Source: JAOPZW01 sp963807305
Lineage (GTDB): Bacteria; Actinomycetota; Thermoleophilia; Solirubrobacterales; Solirubrobacteraceae
Direction of reading: 5' to 3'
Assembly: GCA_963807305.1 (NCBI GenBank)
Contig: CAWEBN010000017.1
Location: 1 to 64,000, forward strand
Length of the DNA stretch: 64,000 bases
Position numbers and translations under genes: made by a program. The notes below the pieces were generated by a model. It had not been told where the DNA came from and ran no database searches. It worked only from the letters and a program-made list of their open reading frames with translations. Positions 44,268 to 52,361 of this stretch are shown one piece after another. How positions within the stretch are numbered: the first letter of the stretch is position 1; each line of letters begins with the position of its first letter.

Positions 44268-44975
44268 TCAGTGCGGCCGGCAGAGGAAGCTGACCTGCTC
44301 GGAGGGCGTGCGATAGGTGTGGCGCATGAACGCCGGCAGCGCCGCCATCTGCTCGGCGTAGAGCGCCCGGGCCTGCGCGCGGCTCATCGCGCCGATGCGC
44401 ACGGCGCGCCGGCCGCGGGCCTTCAGCACCGTCGCCAGACGCCCCTGGGCGCCGGCGCGGGTGCGCCCGCCGCGGTGGGCGATCGTCGTCGGCGACAGGC
44501 CGCTGTCGCGCAGGTGGCGGAAGGTGGCCGGGCGCAGGCCGAAGATCGTGCGGGCGTGATCGGCGATGGCCGGCGTGTGGAAGACGTGGAAGATGATGTG
44601 GTTGGAGAGGTGGCCCTGGGTCAGGGTCTCCAGTGCGCGGCGCTCGAGGACCGCGCGCATGGCCGGGCGCACGCTCTTCAGCCGCGGCGCGACGAGCGCA
44701 CGGGCCAGCTTGCGCTGCGACGTCCAGCCGCGCGTGCGCGCGAGCTGGCCGAGCGTGCGGTGGTCGTCCAACCACGCGTCGACCTCGGCGCGATCGGTGT
44801 GGACGAGCTCGTACAGGCGCGCCTCGTCGTAGGGCAGCCACGCGGACATGACCCATTCGTCGCTGGGCAGCCAGTCCAGGCGCGCGCCATGAGGCGCGTG
44901 CGAGTCGGCGGCCCGGGCGGCGGCGGGGACGAGCAGCAGGGCGATGAGGGCGGGGAGCAGGAGGCGCAGTCGCAT
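44268..44975 (-). CDS. Secreted protein of unknown function
   Basis: 235 residues with a signal peptide (RLRLLLPALIALLLVPAAARA) and no further membrane segment. The mature part is helical and rich in His and Arg: GARLDWLPSDEWVMSAWLPY, SNHIIFHVFHTPAIADHART and RHTYRTPSEQVSFLCRPH. It has a single cysteine near the end. I do not recognise a family. It lies between purU and galK on the same strand, with 44 nt to purU; a separate unit is likely. The ATG at 44975 has only a weak AGG upstream. Confidence 0.65.
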   Translation of the reverse strand: MRLRLLLPALIALLLVPAAARAADSHAPHGARLDWLPSDEWVMSAWLPYDEARLYELVHTDRAEVDAWLDDHRTLGQLARTRGWTSQRKLARALVAPRLKSVRPAMRAVLERRALETLTQGHLSNHIIFHVFHTPAIADHARTIFGLRPATFRHLRDSGLSPTTIAHRGGRTRAGAQGRLATVLKARGRRAVRIGAMSRAQARALYAEQMAALPAFMRHTYRTPSEQVSFLCRPH

Positions 44976-45031
44976 ACACCTGCAACGGCGCCTTCCCGCG
45001 CCGCCGCGGGCCACCTAGGTGGGGGCCTACG

Positions 45032-46084
45032 TCACCCGGGCAGCGTCTCGCCCGCGCCGAGCACCCGCGCCGGCCCGGCGGGCTCGACGACGAGCGCGTC
45101 GTCCGGCGGCGTGGCCGCAGGCGGGAAGAGCGCGAGCACCGAGCCGCCGAAGCCACCGCCCACGATCCGGGCACCGGCCGCGCCGGCGTCCTTCAGCCGC
45201 GCAACCGTGCGCTCGACGGCATCGACGGAGACCTCGTAGTCGTCGCGCAGGCTCGCGTGCGAGGCGTCGAGCAGCGCCCCGAGGCGCTCGAGGTCGCCGT
45301 CGCGCAACGCGGCCACCGCTGCCTCCACGCGCGCGTTCTCGCTCAGGACGTGGCGCACGCGGCGATCCAGCGGCGCCGGGAGCCGATCGGGCGCGTCGAC
45401 CGGCGCGTCGCGCAGCGAGGCGATGCCGAGCGCCTCGCACGCCGCACGGCACTCCGCGCGGCGGTCGTTGTAGCCCGAGCCCGCGTGCACGTGCTCGTGA
45501 CCCGAAGGGGCGACAGCCAGCGTCCAGCCGCGCAGGTCGAGCACCACGGGCTCGATCGAGAGGTCCCGGCAGTCCAGGCGCAGGGCGTGGCCCTCCTGCC
45601 CGAAGAGCGCAGCGAGCTGGTCGAGCAGGCCGGTCTGCGCGCCGACCCAGTCGTTCTCCACGCGCGAGCACAGCCGCGCGAGCTCGCGGCGATCGCCCTC
45701 AGGCTCCTCGGCGAGCGCGAGCAGCGCCAGCGCGAGGGCCGTCGAGAGCGCCGCCGACGAGGACAGGCCGCCGCCGCGCGGCAGGTCGCCGCCGAAGTTC
45801 AGGCGGGCGCCGCCGACCGCATGGCCGGCCGCGCGCAGCTCGCCCACCGTCCCGCGCACGAAGGCCCGCCAGCCCTCGCCGTCGCGCGGCGGGGCGGCGG
45901 CGTCGAAGGCGTCGTCCTCGCCGAGGTCGGCGGCGTGCGCCTCGACGCGCCCGCCGTCGAGGGCCTCGACGCGGACCGTCACCCCGCGGGCGATCGCAAA
46001 GGGCAGGCAGAGGCCGTCGTTGTAGTCGGTGTGCTCGCCGATCAGGTTGACCCGGCCGGGCCCGAACGCGGCCAGCGTCGTCAC
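45032..46084 (-). CDS. galK: Galactokinase
   Basis: 350-residue GHMP-family sugar kinase phosphorylating galactose C1 in the Leloir pathway. It has the galactokinase signature GPGRVNLIGEHTDYNDG (residue 8), the ATP-binding GGLSSSAALSTALALALLAL, and the third GHMP motif GAGARIVGGGFGGSVLALF. It is short compared with about 380 residues in E. coli, with loss mostly from the middle. GTG 46084 overlaps the stop of the HAD phosphatase gene (GTGA), making it the third gene of a kgd-HAD-galK unit. No galT or galE is present in the window. Confidence 0.9.
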   Translation of the reverse strand: MTTLAAFGPGRVNLIGEHTDYNDGLCLPFAIARGVTVRVEALDGGRVEAHAADLGEDDAFDAAAPPRDGEGWRAFVRGTVGELRAAGHAVGGARLNFGGDLPRGGGLSSSAALSTALALALLALAEEPEGDRRELARLCSRVENDWVGAQTGLLDQLAALFGQEGHALRLDCRDLSIEPVVLDLRGWTLAVAPSGHEHVHAGSGYNDRRAECRAACEALGIASLRDAPVDAPDRLPAPLDRRVRHVLSENARVEAAVAALRDGDLERLGALLDASHASLRDDYEVSVDAVERTVARLKDAGAAGARIVGGGFGGSVLALFPPAATPPDDALVVEPAGPARVLGAGETLPG

Positions 46085-46791
46085 GCCAGTGCCGCGAGCG
46101 CGGCGGGGACCTCGCCCAGCCGCGCGACCTTCATGGCGCCCGGGGGCGGGTGGCGCTCGTCCTCGTCGCCGGCGACCCAGACCGCGCCGCGCATTCCGGC
46201 GGCCAGCGCTCCGCGCACGTCCCAGTCGAGGTGGTCGCCCACCATGACCGTGTCGTCGGGCGCCGAGCCCATGAGCTCGAGCGTGGCGGTGAAGGCGGCC
46301 GGGTCGGGCTTCGACGCGCCCAGCTCCTCGGAGATGCCGATGGCGTCGAGCTGTCCCTCCAGCCCCAGCAGCTCGACCTTGCGCCGCTGCATCCACGACG
46401 GCCCGTTGGTCAGCAGCCCGGTGCGTACGCCGGCCTCGCGCAGCGAGCGCAGCAGCTCGATGGCGTGCTCGACGAAGCGCGAGCGCCCCAGCTGCTCGTC
46501 GCGCAGGCGGGCGGCGGTCGCCTGCATCGCCTCGGACGGCTCGCCCCACGGCTCGCACACGGCGATCAGGTGCAGGCGCCTGTAGGTGGGGATGTCGAGC
46601 TCGCCGCTCAGCACGCGCTCGTACAGGTGGTCGCGGCCGTCGCGGAAGCGCTCGCGCAGGTGGTCGAACTCGACTCCCGGGAGCTCCTCGTTGAGCGCCG
46701 AACAGAGCCCGACGAGCATCTCGGCCTCGAGGCCCGTGGTGTCGAGCAGCGTGTCGTCGAGGTCGAAGACGACCGCGCGCGGCAGCGCCAC
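46081..46791 (-). CDS. HAD family hydrolase
   Basis: 236-residue haloacid-dehalogenase phosphatase with motif I VVFDLDDTLLDTTGLE, a helical cap, motif II Thr region GLLTNGPSWMQRRKVELLG, motif III Lys in GASKPDPAAFTATLEL, and motif IV VMVGDHLDWDVRGALAAGM. It resembles the YjjG/phosphoglycolate phosphatase group. The GTG start is 2 nt from the kgd stop, and its stop overlaps the galK start. A housecleaning or sugar-phosphate role is possible given galK, but the substrate is not identifiable. Confidence 0.87.
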   Translation of the reverse strand: MALPRAVVFDLDDTLLDTTGLEAEMLVGLCSALNEELPGVEFDHLRERFRDGRDHLYERVLSGELDIPTYRRLHLIAVCEPWGEPSEAMQATAARLRDEQLGRSRFVEHAIELLRSLREAGVRTGLLTNGPSWMQRRKVELLGLEGQLDAIGISEELGASKPDPAAFTATLELMGSAPDDTVMVGDHLDWDVRGALAAGMRGAVWVAGDEDERHPPPGAMKVARLGEVPAALAALA

Positions 46792-46793
46792 GC

Positions 46794-49700
46794 TCAGCGA
46801 TCGCCCGGCAGCTTCGCCGGATAGAGGGTGACGGGCAGGCCGAGGTCCAGCGCGGTACGCAGGATGCGGTTCTGCTCGCCGGTGTGGGCGGCGGGGTAGC
46901 CCTCGCCCGGGGACGCGCGCTCGGGGCGTCCGATGTAGCCGAACTTCAGGTGCTGGGGCAGGATCTGCATGAGGCGCGGCGACATGTGGGCGCGCGCGCC
47001 CATGTTGCGCGGCTCCTCCTGGACCCAGACGACCTCGCGCAGGTTCGGGTAGCTGTTGACCAGCTCGAGGATCTGCGCCTCGGGGAAGGGGTAGAGCAGC
47101 TCGACGCGGCCGATGGCCACCGCCTCGTTGTCCTGGCGGCTGGGATGCCCGACGAGGTCGTAGTAGATCTTGCCGGTGCACAGCACCAGGCGGGAGACCT
47201 TCGCGGTATCCACCCGCGGCTCGCCGAGGACGGGGAAGAAGCGCGTCTCGGAGAGGTGCTCGAGGCGGTTGGTCGCCTGCGGCAGGCGCAACAGCGACTT
47301 CGGGGTCATGATGATCAGCGGGCGCTGCTTGGCGATGCGGGCCTGGCGGCGCAGGAGATGGAAGTACTGCGCCGGCGTGGTCAGGTTCGCCACGCGGATG
47401 TTGCCCTCCGCGGCGAGCTGCAGGAAGCGCTCCAGACGCCCCGAGGAGTGCTCGGGGCCCGAGCCCTCGTAGCCGTGCGGCAGCAGCAGCGTCAGGCGCG
47501 TCGTCTGGCCCCACTTGGCCAGGCCGCTGACGATGAACTGGTCGATGATGACCTGCGCGGCGTTGCCGAAGTCGCCGAACTGCGCCTCCCACAGCACGAG
47601 CGTCTCGGGCGCCTCGGCCGAGTAGCCGTACTCGAAGCCCAGGCAGGCGATCTCGCTCAGCGGCGAGTTGTGCAGCTCGAAGGGCGCGAGCGCGCCGGGC
47701 AGCGACTGGATCGGGCAGATCGTCTGGCCCGTCTTGGCGTCGTGCAGGACCATGTGGCGCTGGGAGAAGGTCCCGCGCTCGACGTCCTGGCCCGTCAGGC
47801 GGATCGGCACGCCCTCGGTCAGCAGCGAGGAGAAGGCGAGCGACTCGGCGTGCGCCCAGTCGATGCCGCCGTCGGCGCCGACCGCCTGGCGGCGGCGCTC
47901 GAGCTGCTTGACGAGCTTCGGGTGCACCGTGAAGCCGTCGGGGACCCGCAGCAGCTCGTCGTTGAGCGAGCGCAGGCGATCGGGCGAGACCGCCGTCTGC
48001 ACCTCGGGCGAGGGCGAGCGATCGAGCTGGTACTCGCCGGTGGCCTGCTCGACGGCGCCCGCGTCCTCGGCGGCCTTGATCTGCTGCTTGAGGTCCTGGT
48101 GCAGGCGCGTGAGCTCGTCCCACACGTCCTGGCGCTGCTGCTCGACCTCTTCCTGGGTGAGGACGCCCTCCTCGACGAGCCGCTCGGCCCACAGCTCGCT
48201 GACGCGCTTCTTGGCCTTGATCTTGGCGTACATCTCGGGCTGCGTGTACGCGGGCTCGTCGGCCTCGTTGTGGCCGAAGCGGCGATAGCCGATGAGGTCG
48301 AGGACGACGTCGTGGCCGAACTCCTCGCGGAAGGCGAAGGCCAGGCGCACGGCGGCGACACAGGCGGCCACGTCGTCGGCGTTGACGTGGATGATCGGCG
48401 TGTCGTAGCCCTTGGCGATGTCCGACGCCCAGCGCGTGGAGCGCGCGTCCTCGGGGTCCGTGGTGAAGCCGACCTGGTTGTTCTGGACCAGGTGGATCGT
48501 GCCGCCGACCTTGTAGCCGTCGAGTGCCTGCAGGTTGAGCGACTCGGCGACGACGCCCTGGCCGGGCATGGCGCCGTCGCCGTGCAGGACGATCGGCACC
48601 GCGGCGTTGGTGTCGCGGTGGGCGTGCGGGCCCTGGCGGCCGGTCTGCGCCGCGCGGGTGGCGCCGACGACGACCGGGTGCACGAACTCCAGATGCGAGG
48701 GGTTCGACTCGAGGTTGACGAGGATCGCGTCGCCGTTGGGCAGCTGGTAGGTGCCCTGGGCGCCGTGGTGGTACTTGACGTCGCCGGTGCCGCCCTGCGG
48801 GATCGAGGTCACGGCCTCGAGCGTCGAGGCGCCCTCGAACTCGGCGAAGATCGTCTCGTACGGGCGGCCCAGGTTGTGGGCCAGGACGTTGAGGCGGCCG
48901 CGGTGCGCCATGCCGATGACGACCTCGCGCGCGCCGTGCGCCGCGGCCAGCTGGATGATCTCGTCGAGCATCGGGACCGTCATGTCGAGGCCCTCGATCG
49001 AGAACTGCTTCTGGCCCAGGTAGGCCTTGTGCATGAAGCGCTCGAGCGCGTCGACCTCGACCAGGCGCTGCAGGAGCGCGTGCTGCTCGTCGTTGGTCAG
49101 CGGCTTGCGGAACTCCGACCCCTCGATCTTCTCGCGCAGCCACATCCGCTGGCGGTGGCTGGCGATGTGCTCGATCTCGTAGGCGATCGTGCCGCAGTAG
49201 GTCTCGCGCAGGTGCGGGAGCGCATCGGCGAGGGTCGCGCCCGGCACGTACATGCGCAGGATCTTGGCCGGGATCTTGGCCATGATCTCCGGCGACAGGC
49301 CGACGGTCGTCGGCTCCAGCGCCGGGTCGCCCTCGGGCTCGGTGCCCAGCGGGTCCAGGCGGGCGGCGAGGTGGCCGTGGGTGCGGTGGGCCTTGAGCAG
49401 CGAGGTCGCGGCCTGCACGGCCTGCAGGATCTGCTCGTCGACGACCGTGCCGGTGGACGGCGCCGGCGGGGCGGCGTCGCGCGCCGCGGCCGCCGCAGCC
49501 GCCGCGGCCGGCGGCGCGGGCGGGGGCCCGAGCTCGGCGCCGAGCGAGGCGAAGACGCCGTCGTAGAAGCCGTGATCGCCCTGGAGGTAGGCCTCGACGA
49601 CCTGCAGGAAGCGCCCCGACTCCGCGCCCTGGATGACGCGGTGGTCGTACGTCGAGGTCATCGTCATGACCTTCTCGGCGCCGATCATGTCGCCGATGTT

Positions 49701-51182
49701 CTGCAGGCCCACCGGGTAGGCGATCGAGCCGGTGGCAACGATCGTCCCCTGGCCCACCATCAGCCGCGGGACAGACGCGATGGTGCCGATCCCGCCCGGG
49801 TTGGTGAGCGAGATGTTGGCGCCGGTGAGGTCGTCGGCGGTCAGCGTGTTGGTGCGCGCCTTCTCGATGAGCTGGTCGAAGGCGGCCTTGAAGTCGGCGA
49901 AGTTCTTGCGGCCCGCGTCGCGGATGACGGGGACCATGAGCGTCCGCGTGCCGTCCTTCTTCTCCACATCGACGGCGATGCCGAGGTTGACCTGACCGTC
50001 GTCGACGCGATGGGGCTTGCCGTCGCTGTTGTCGAAGTGGTGGGTCATGACCGGCATGTCGTGCTGCGCGGCCTGGGAGATGGCGTAGGAGATGAGGTGG
50101 GTGAAGGAGACCTTCTGCCCGCCGTTCTTGAGCTGCTTGCGGCGGGTGTCCATCGCGGTGACCGTGATGGTCCGGAACGAGGTCGCCGTGGGGATCGAGC
50201 GGCTCTCGTCCATGTAGCGGGCGAGCATCGCCGCGCCGCCCTTCAGGAGCGTCGAGCTGCCGTCGGCGCCGGCCGGCGCGGCCGCGGGAGCCGGCGCGTC
50301 GCCGTCCGCCGGGGCCGCTGCGGTGCTGCCGTTCCCGATCCGGCCGAGGACGTCGGCCTTGGTGATGCGCCCACCGGGCCCGCTGCCGGCGATCGAGCTC
50401 AGGTCGATGCCCTCGGCGGCGGCCACGCGCGCGGCTACGGGGGAGACCTTGGCGTCGTCGGGGACGACGGGCGCGGTCGGAGCGGCCGCCTCGGCGGCGG
50501 CGCCGTTGCCCGACGGCGCGGGCTTCGGCTTGGCGGCGCCCGCGCCGACCTGCAGACGCGCGATGACCTGGCCCACCGTGACGGTGTCGCCCTCTTCGGC
50601 GAGGATCTCGGTGATGGTGCCGGCCGTGGGGGCGGGCAGCTCCATGTCGACCTTGTCGGTCGAGATCTCGACCACGGCTTGGCCGTCCTCGACGGCGTCG
50701 CCGACCTTGACCGACCATTCGAGGATGGTGCCCTCGGTGACCGACTCGCCGCCGGCGGGCGTGACGATGTCGACGACGTCGCCGCCGGTCGCGGCGGGAG
50801 CCTCGGTGTCGGTCGGAGCGTCTGCTTCGGCGGCGCTCGGCGCCGGCGCCGGCGCCTCCGGCTCGTCACCGTTGGCGGCCGGCTCGGCCACGGGCTCGGC
50901 GGCGGGTGCGACGGCTGCGGGTGTCGCGCCGTTCGCGGTCGCGATCTCGGCCAGCACGGCCCCGACGCTCACGGTGTCGCCTTCGGCGGCGTGGATCTTG
51001 ACCACGGTCCCGCTGGCGGGCGAGGGGACCTCGGCGTCGACCTTGTCGGTGGAGATCTCGACGAGGGTCTCGTCGGCCTCGACCGAGTCTCCCTCCTGCT
51101 TGTGCCACTCCAGGACGGTGCCCTCGGTCACCGACTCGCCCATCTGCGGCAGGGTGACCTGCACTGTGGTGTTGACCGCCAT
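46794..51182 (-). CDS. kgd: Multifunctional 2-oxoglutarate dehydrogenase (lipoyl-E2-E1 fusion)
   Basis: 1462-residue TCA-cycle protein. Two lipoyl domains lie at the amino end, each with ISTDKVD; the lipoyl lysines fall at residues 47 and 177. A peripheral-subunit-binding-like segment follows (VSPVAARVAAAEGIDL, about 255), then the E2 succinyltransferase core ending STYDHRVIQGAESGRFL, an Ala/Pro linker, and E1 with AHRGRLNVLAHNLGRP and the ThDP motif GDGAMPGQGVVAESL to VQNNQVGFTT. Mycobacterial KGD has the E2-E1 fusion but lacks lipoyl domains, which are supplied in trans; here they are in cis. The ATG at 51182 is preferred over an upstream in-frame start. It leads the HAD-galK unit. Confidence 0.93.
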   Translation of the reverse strand: MAVNTTVQVTLPQMGESVTEGTVLEWHKQEGDSVEADETLVEISTDKVDAEVPSPASGTVVKIHAAEGDTVSVGAVLAEIATANGATPAAVAPAAEPVAEPAANGDEPEAPAPAPSAAEADAPTDTEAPAATGGDVVDIVTPAGGESVTEGTILEWSVKVGDAVEDGQAVVEISTDKVDMELPAPTAGTITEILAEEGDTVTVGQVIARLQVGAGAAKPKPAPSGNGAAAEAAAPTAPVVPDDAKVSPVAARVAAAEGIDLSSIAGSGPGGRITKADVLGRIGNGSTAAAPADGDAPAPAAAPAGADGSSTLLKGGAAMLARYMDESRSIPTATSFRTITVTAMDTRRKQLKNGGQKVSFTHLISYAISQAAQHDMPVMTHHFDNSDGKPHRVDDGQVNLGIAVDVEKKDGTRTLMVPVIRDAGRKNFADFKAAFDQLIEKARTNTLTADDLTGANISLTNPGGIGTIASVPRLMVGQGTIVATGSIAYPVGLQNIGDMIGAEKVMTMTSTYDHRVIQGAESGRFLQVVEAYLQGDHGFYDGVFASLGAELGPPPAPPAAAAAAAAARDAAPPAPSTGTVVDEQILQAVQAATSLLKAHRTHGHLAARLDPLGTEPEGDPALEPTTVGLSPEIMAKIPAKILRMYVPGATLADALPHLRETYCGTIAYEIEHIASHRQRMWLREKIEGSEFRKPLTNDEQHALLQRLVEVDALERFMHKAYLGQKQFSIEGLDMTVPMLDEIIQLAAAHGAREVVIGMAHRGRLNVLAHNLGRPYETIFAEFEGASTLEAVTSIPQGGTGDVKYHHGAQGTYQLPNGDAILVNLESNPSHLEFVHPVVVGATRAAQTGRQGPHAHRDTNAAVPIVLHGDGAMPGQGVVAESLNLQALDGYKVGGTIHLVQNNQVGFTTDPEDARSTRWASDIAKGYDTPIIHVNADDVAACVAAVRLAFAFREEFGHDVVLDLIGYRRFGHNEADEPAYTQPEMYAKIKAKKRVSELWAERLVEEGVLTQEEVEQQRQDVWDELTRLHQDLKQQIKAAEDAGAVEQATGEYQLDRSPSPEVQTAVSPDRLRSLNDELLRVPDGFTVHPKLVKQLERRRQAVGADGGIDWAHAESLAFSSLLTEGVPIRLTGQDVERGTFSQRHMVLHDAKTGQTICPIQSLPGALAPFELHNSPLSEIACLGFEYGYSAEAPETLVLWEAQFGDFGNAAQVIIDQFIVSGLAKWGQTTRLTLLLPHGYEGSGPEHSSGRLERFLQLAAEGNIRVANLTTPAQYFHLLRRQARIAKQRPLIIMTPKSLLRLPQATNRLEHLSETRFFPVLGEPRVDTAKVSRLVLCTGKIYYDLVGHPSRQDNEAVAIGRVELLYPFPEAQILELVNSYPNLREVVWVQEEPRNMGARAHMSPRLMQILPQHLKFGYIGRPERASPGEGYPAAHTGEQNRILRTALDLGLPVTLYPAKLPGDR

Positions 51183-51185
51183 TGC

Positions 51186-51197
51186 TCTGAATTCAGA
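51186..51197. promoter_or_regulatory. 12-bp palindrome just upstream of kgd
   Basis: TCTGAATTCAGA is a perfect palindrome 3 nt before the kgd start codon, between it and a TACAGT -10-like hexamer on the minus strand (about 51197-51202). It could be an operator overlapping the transcription start, or a chance AT-rich palindrome. Confidence 0.35.
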
Positions 51198-51295
51198 CTG
51201 TAGCGCCCTTCCCGGGCGCAAGACGCTGGACTAATACGCCCTAATGGAGACTTCCCCTGCGCCGGTTCGTCCATGCTTGAAAGCCGTTGCGGCGT

Positions 51296-51586
51296 TCATG
51301 CCGGTGCGTGTCGGCGGTGCTCCTCGCGGACGAACTCGTAGGAGCCGACGAACGGGCCGATCGCCCCGATGACGGCGACGGCGACGCCCAGGCGCAGAGG
51401 GATCACGCGCGCGCGCACGGCGGCGAGGGTCAGGAGGCACATCGCGATCCAGCCGAGGCCGTGGGCCATCCCGAACACGAACTCGAGCGAGTGCAGCCCA
51501 GGGATGATCCAGACCACCAGCAGCGTGAGGTAGATCGCCGAATGGGTGAAGGACAGCCGCTTGAGGGTGACGAAGGAGAGGCTCAC
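51296..51586 (-). CDS. DUF3817 family membrane protein
   Basis: 96-residue small membrane protein with three hydrophobic segments: SAIYLTLLVVWIIPGLHSLE, GMAHGLGWIAMCLLTLAAV and LGVAVAVIGAIGPFVGSYEF. The pattern, with the GMAHG histidine and length near 100, matches actinobacterial DUF3817 proteins of unknown function. GTG 51586 is 2 nt after the stop of the NUDIX gene, so the two are cotranscribed. Confidence 0.75.
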   Translation of the reverse strand: MSLSFVTLKRLSFTHSAIYLTLLVVWIIPGLHSLEFVFGMAHGLGWIAMCLLTLAAVRARVIPLRLGVAVAVIGAIGPFVGSYEFVREEHRRHAPA

Positions 51587-51588
51587 GC

Positions 51589-52236
51589 TCAGGCCAGCAG
51601 CCCGGCCATCCGCCTCAGCGGCTCGTCGGCTTCGGGCGGCCATTCGTCGATCGACGCCGGCCACCACGCGTAGGCGTCGTGTTCGTGGTCGGGCGTCACG
51701 GTGGCGCCCTCGGGCAGCCAGGCCTGGCCGATGAACATCACGAGCCGGTGCGGGAGGCGCACGAGCGCCTCGCAGCGGACGCGCTCGGGCGCGACGGACC
51801 ATTCCTCGTCGAGTTCGCGCGTGAGCGTGTCGACGGGGCTCTCGCCGACGTCGACCGCGCCGCCGGCGCCGAGCGCCCAGCGCCCCGCCCACGACGACAG
51901 CCAGGGCGCGCGGCGCCCGGCCAGCCAGCGCCCGTCGGCTGCGCGGGTCACGCACAGCGCGGCGACCGAGAGCGACGCGTCGCCCTCCACCAGGCGCAGC
52001 GCCCAGCGCGTGGGCTGCAGGTGCATCGTGAGCTTCCCGTCGTGCTGTTCGTGGCTGACGAGCCGCGCCGACAGGCCGTCGTGGCTGGGCGAGCCGCGGT
52101 CGCGCAGCGCGGCGATGGCGGCGTCGGCAGCCTCGACGCGCGCGGGCGGCGCGTCGTAGTGGTCGTCGCTCCAGTGGACCTCGACCTCGTCGGGGTCCCA
52201 GGGGCCGCGGGCGAGGAGGGCGGCTTCGTCGGGCAT
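51589..52236 (-). CDS. NUDIX hydrolase
   Basis: 215-residue protein. The carboxyl half carries a Nudix box, GGAVDVGESPVDTLTRELDE then EWSV, fitting Gx5Ex7REUxEE with Ser/Val in place of the usual final Gly-hydrophobic pair. The amino half (WDPDEVEVHWSDDHYDAPPA, then LSARLVSHEQHDGKLTMHLQ) is an extra domain of unclear role. Substrates could be nucleoside diphosphates or oxidised nucleotides. ATG 52236 is used; TAGATT on the minus strand lies about 14 nt upstream. It forms a pair with the DUF3817 gene. Confidence 0.82.
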   Translation of the reverse strand: MPDEAALLARGPWDPDEVEVHWSDDHYDAPPARVEAADAAIAALRDRGSPSHDGLSARLVSHEQHDGKLTMHLQPTRWALRLVEGDASLSVAALCVTRAADGRWLAGRRAPWLSSWAGRWALGAGGAVDVGESPVDTLTRELDEEWSVAPERVRCEALVRLPHRLVMFIGQAWLPEGATVTPDHEHDAYAWWPASIDEWPPEADEPLRRMAGLLA

Positions 52237-52361
52237 GGGGCTGAGGTTCAAATCTAGAGAACGTTCGGCCTTCGGCCGGGGGGACCCGCCTCCGGCGGCG
52301 GTTACCAACCCGTTCGCTGCGGATGTCCGCCGCCTTCGGCACCCCTAGGATCGGGTCGGCG
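52237..52361. other. Divergent intergenic region with hairpin and a shared 13-mer
   Basis: CGGCC-TTC-GGCCG (52266-52278) can form a short hairpin. TCTAGAGAACGTT (52253-52265) recurs in inverse orientation at about 43374-43386, at the end of purU. TAGGAT (52346-52351) serves the plus-strand gene 10 nt later. Confidence 0.5.

Noticed and set aside
46884..51203. Long plus-strand open frame (over 1400 codons)
   Set aside because: It is exactly antisense to kgd, with compositionally odd Val/Leu/Asp/Arg repeats and no motifs. It is a shadow of kgd.
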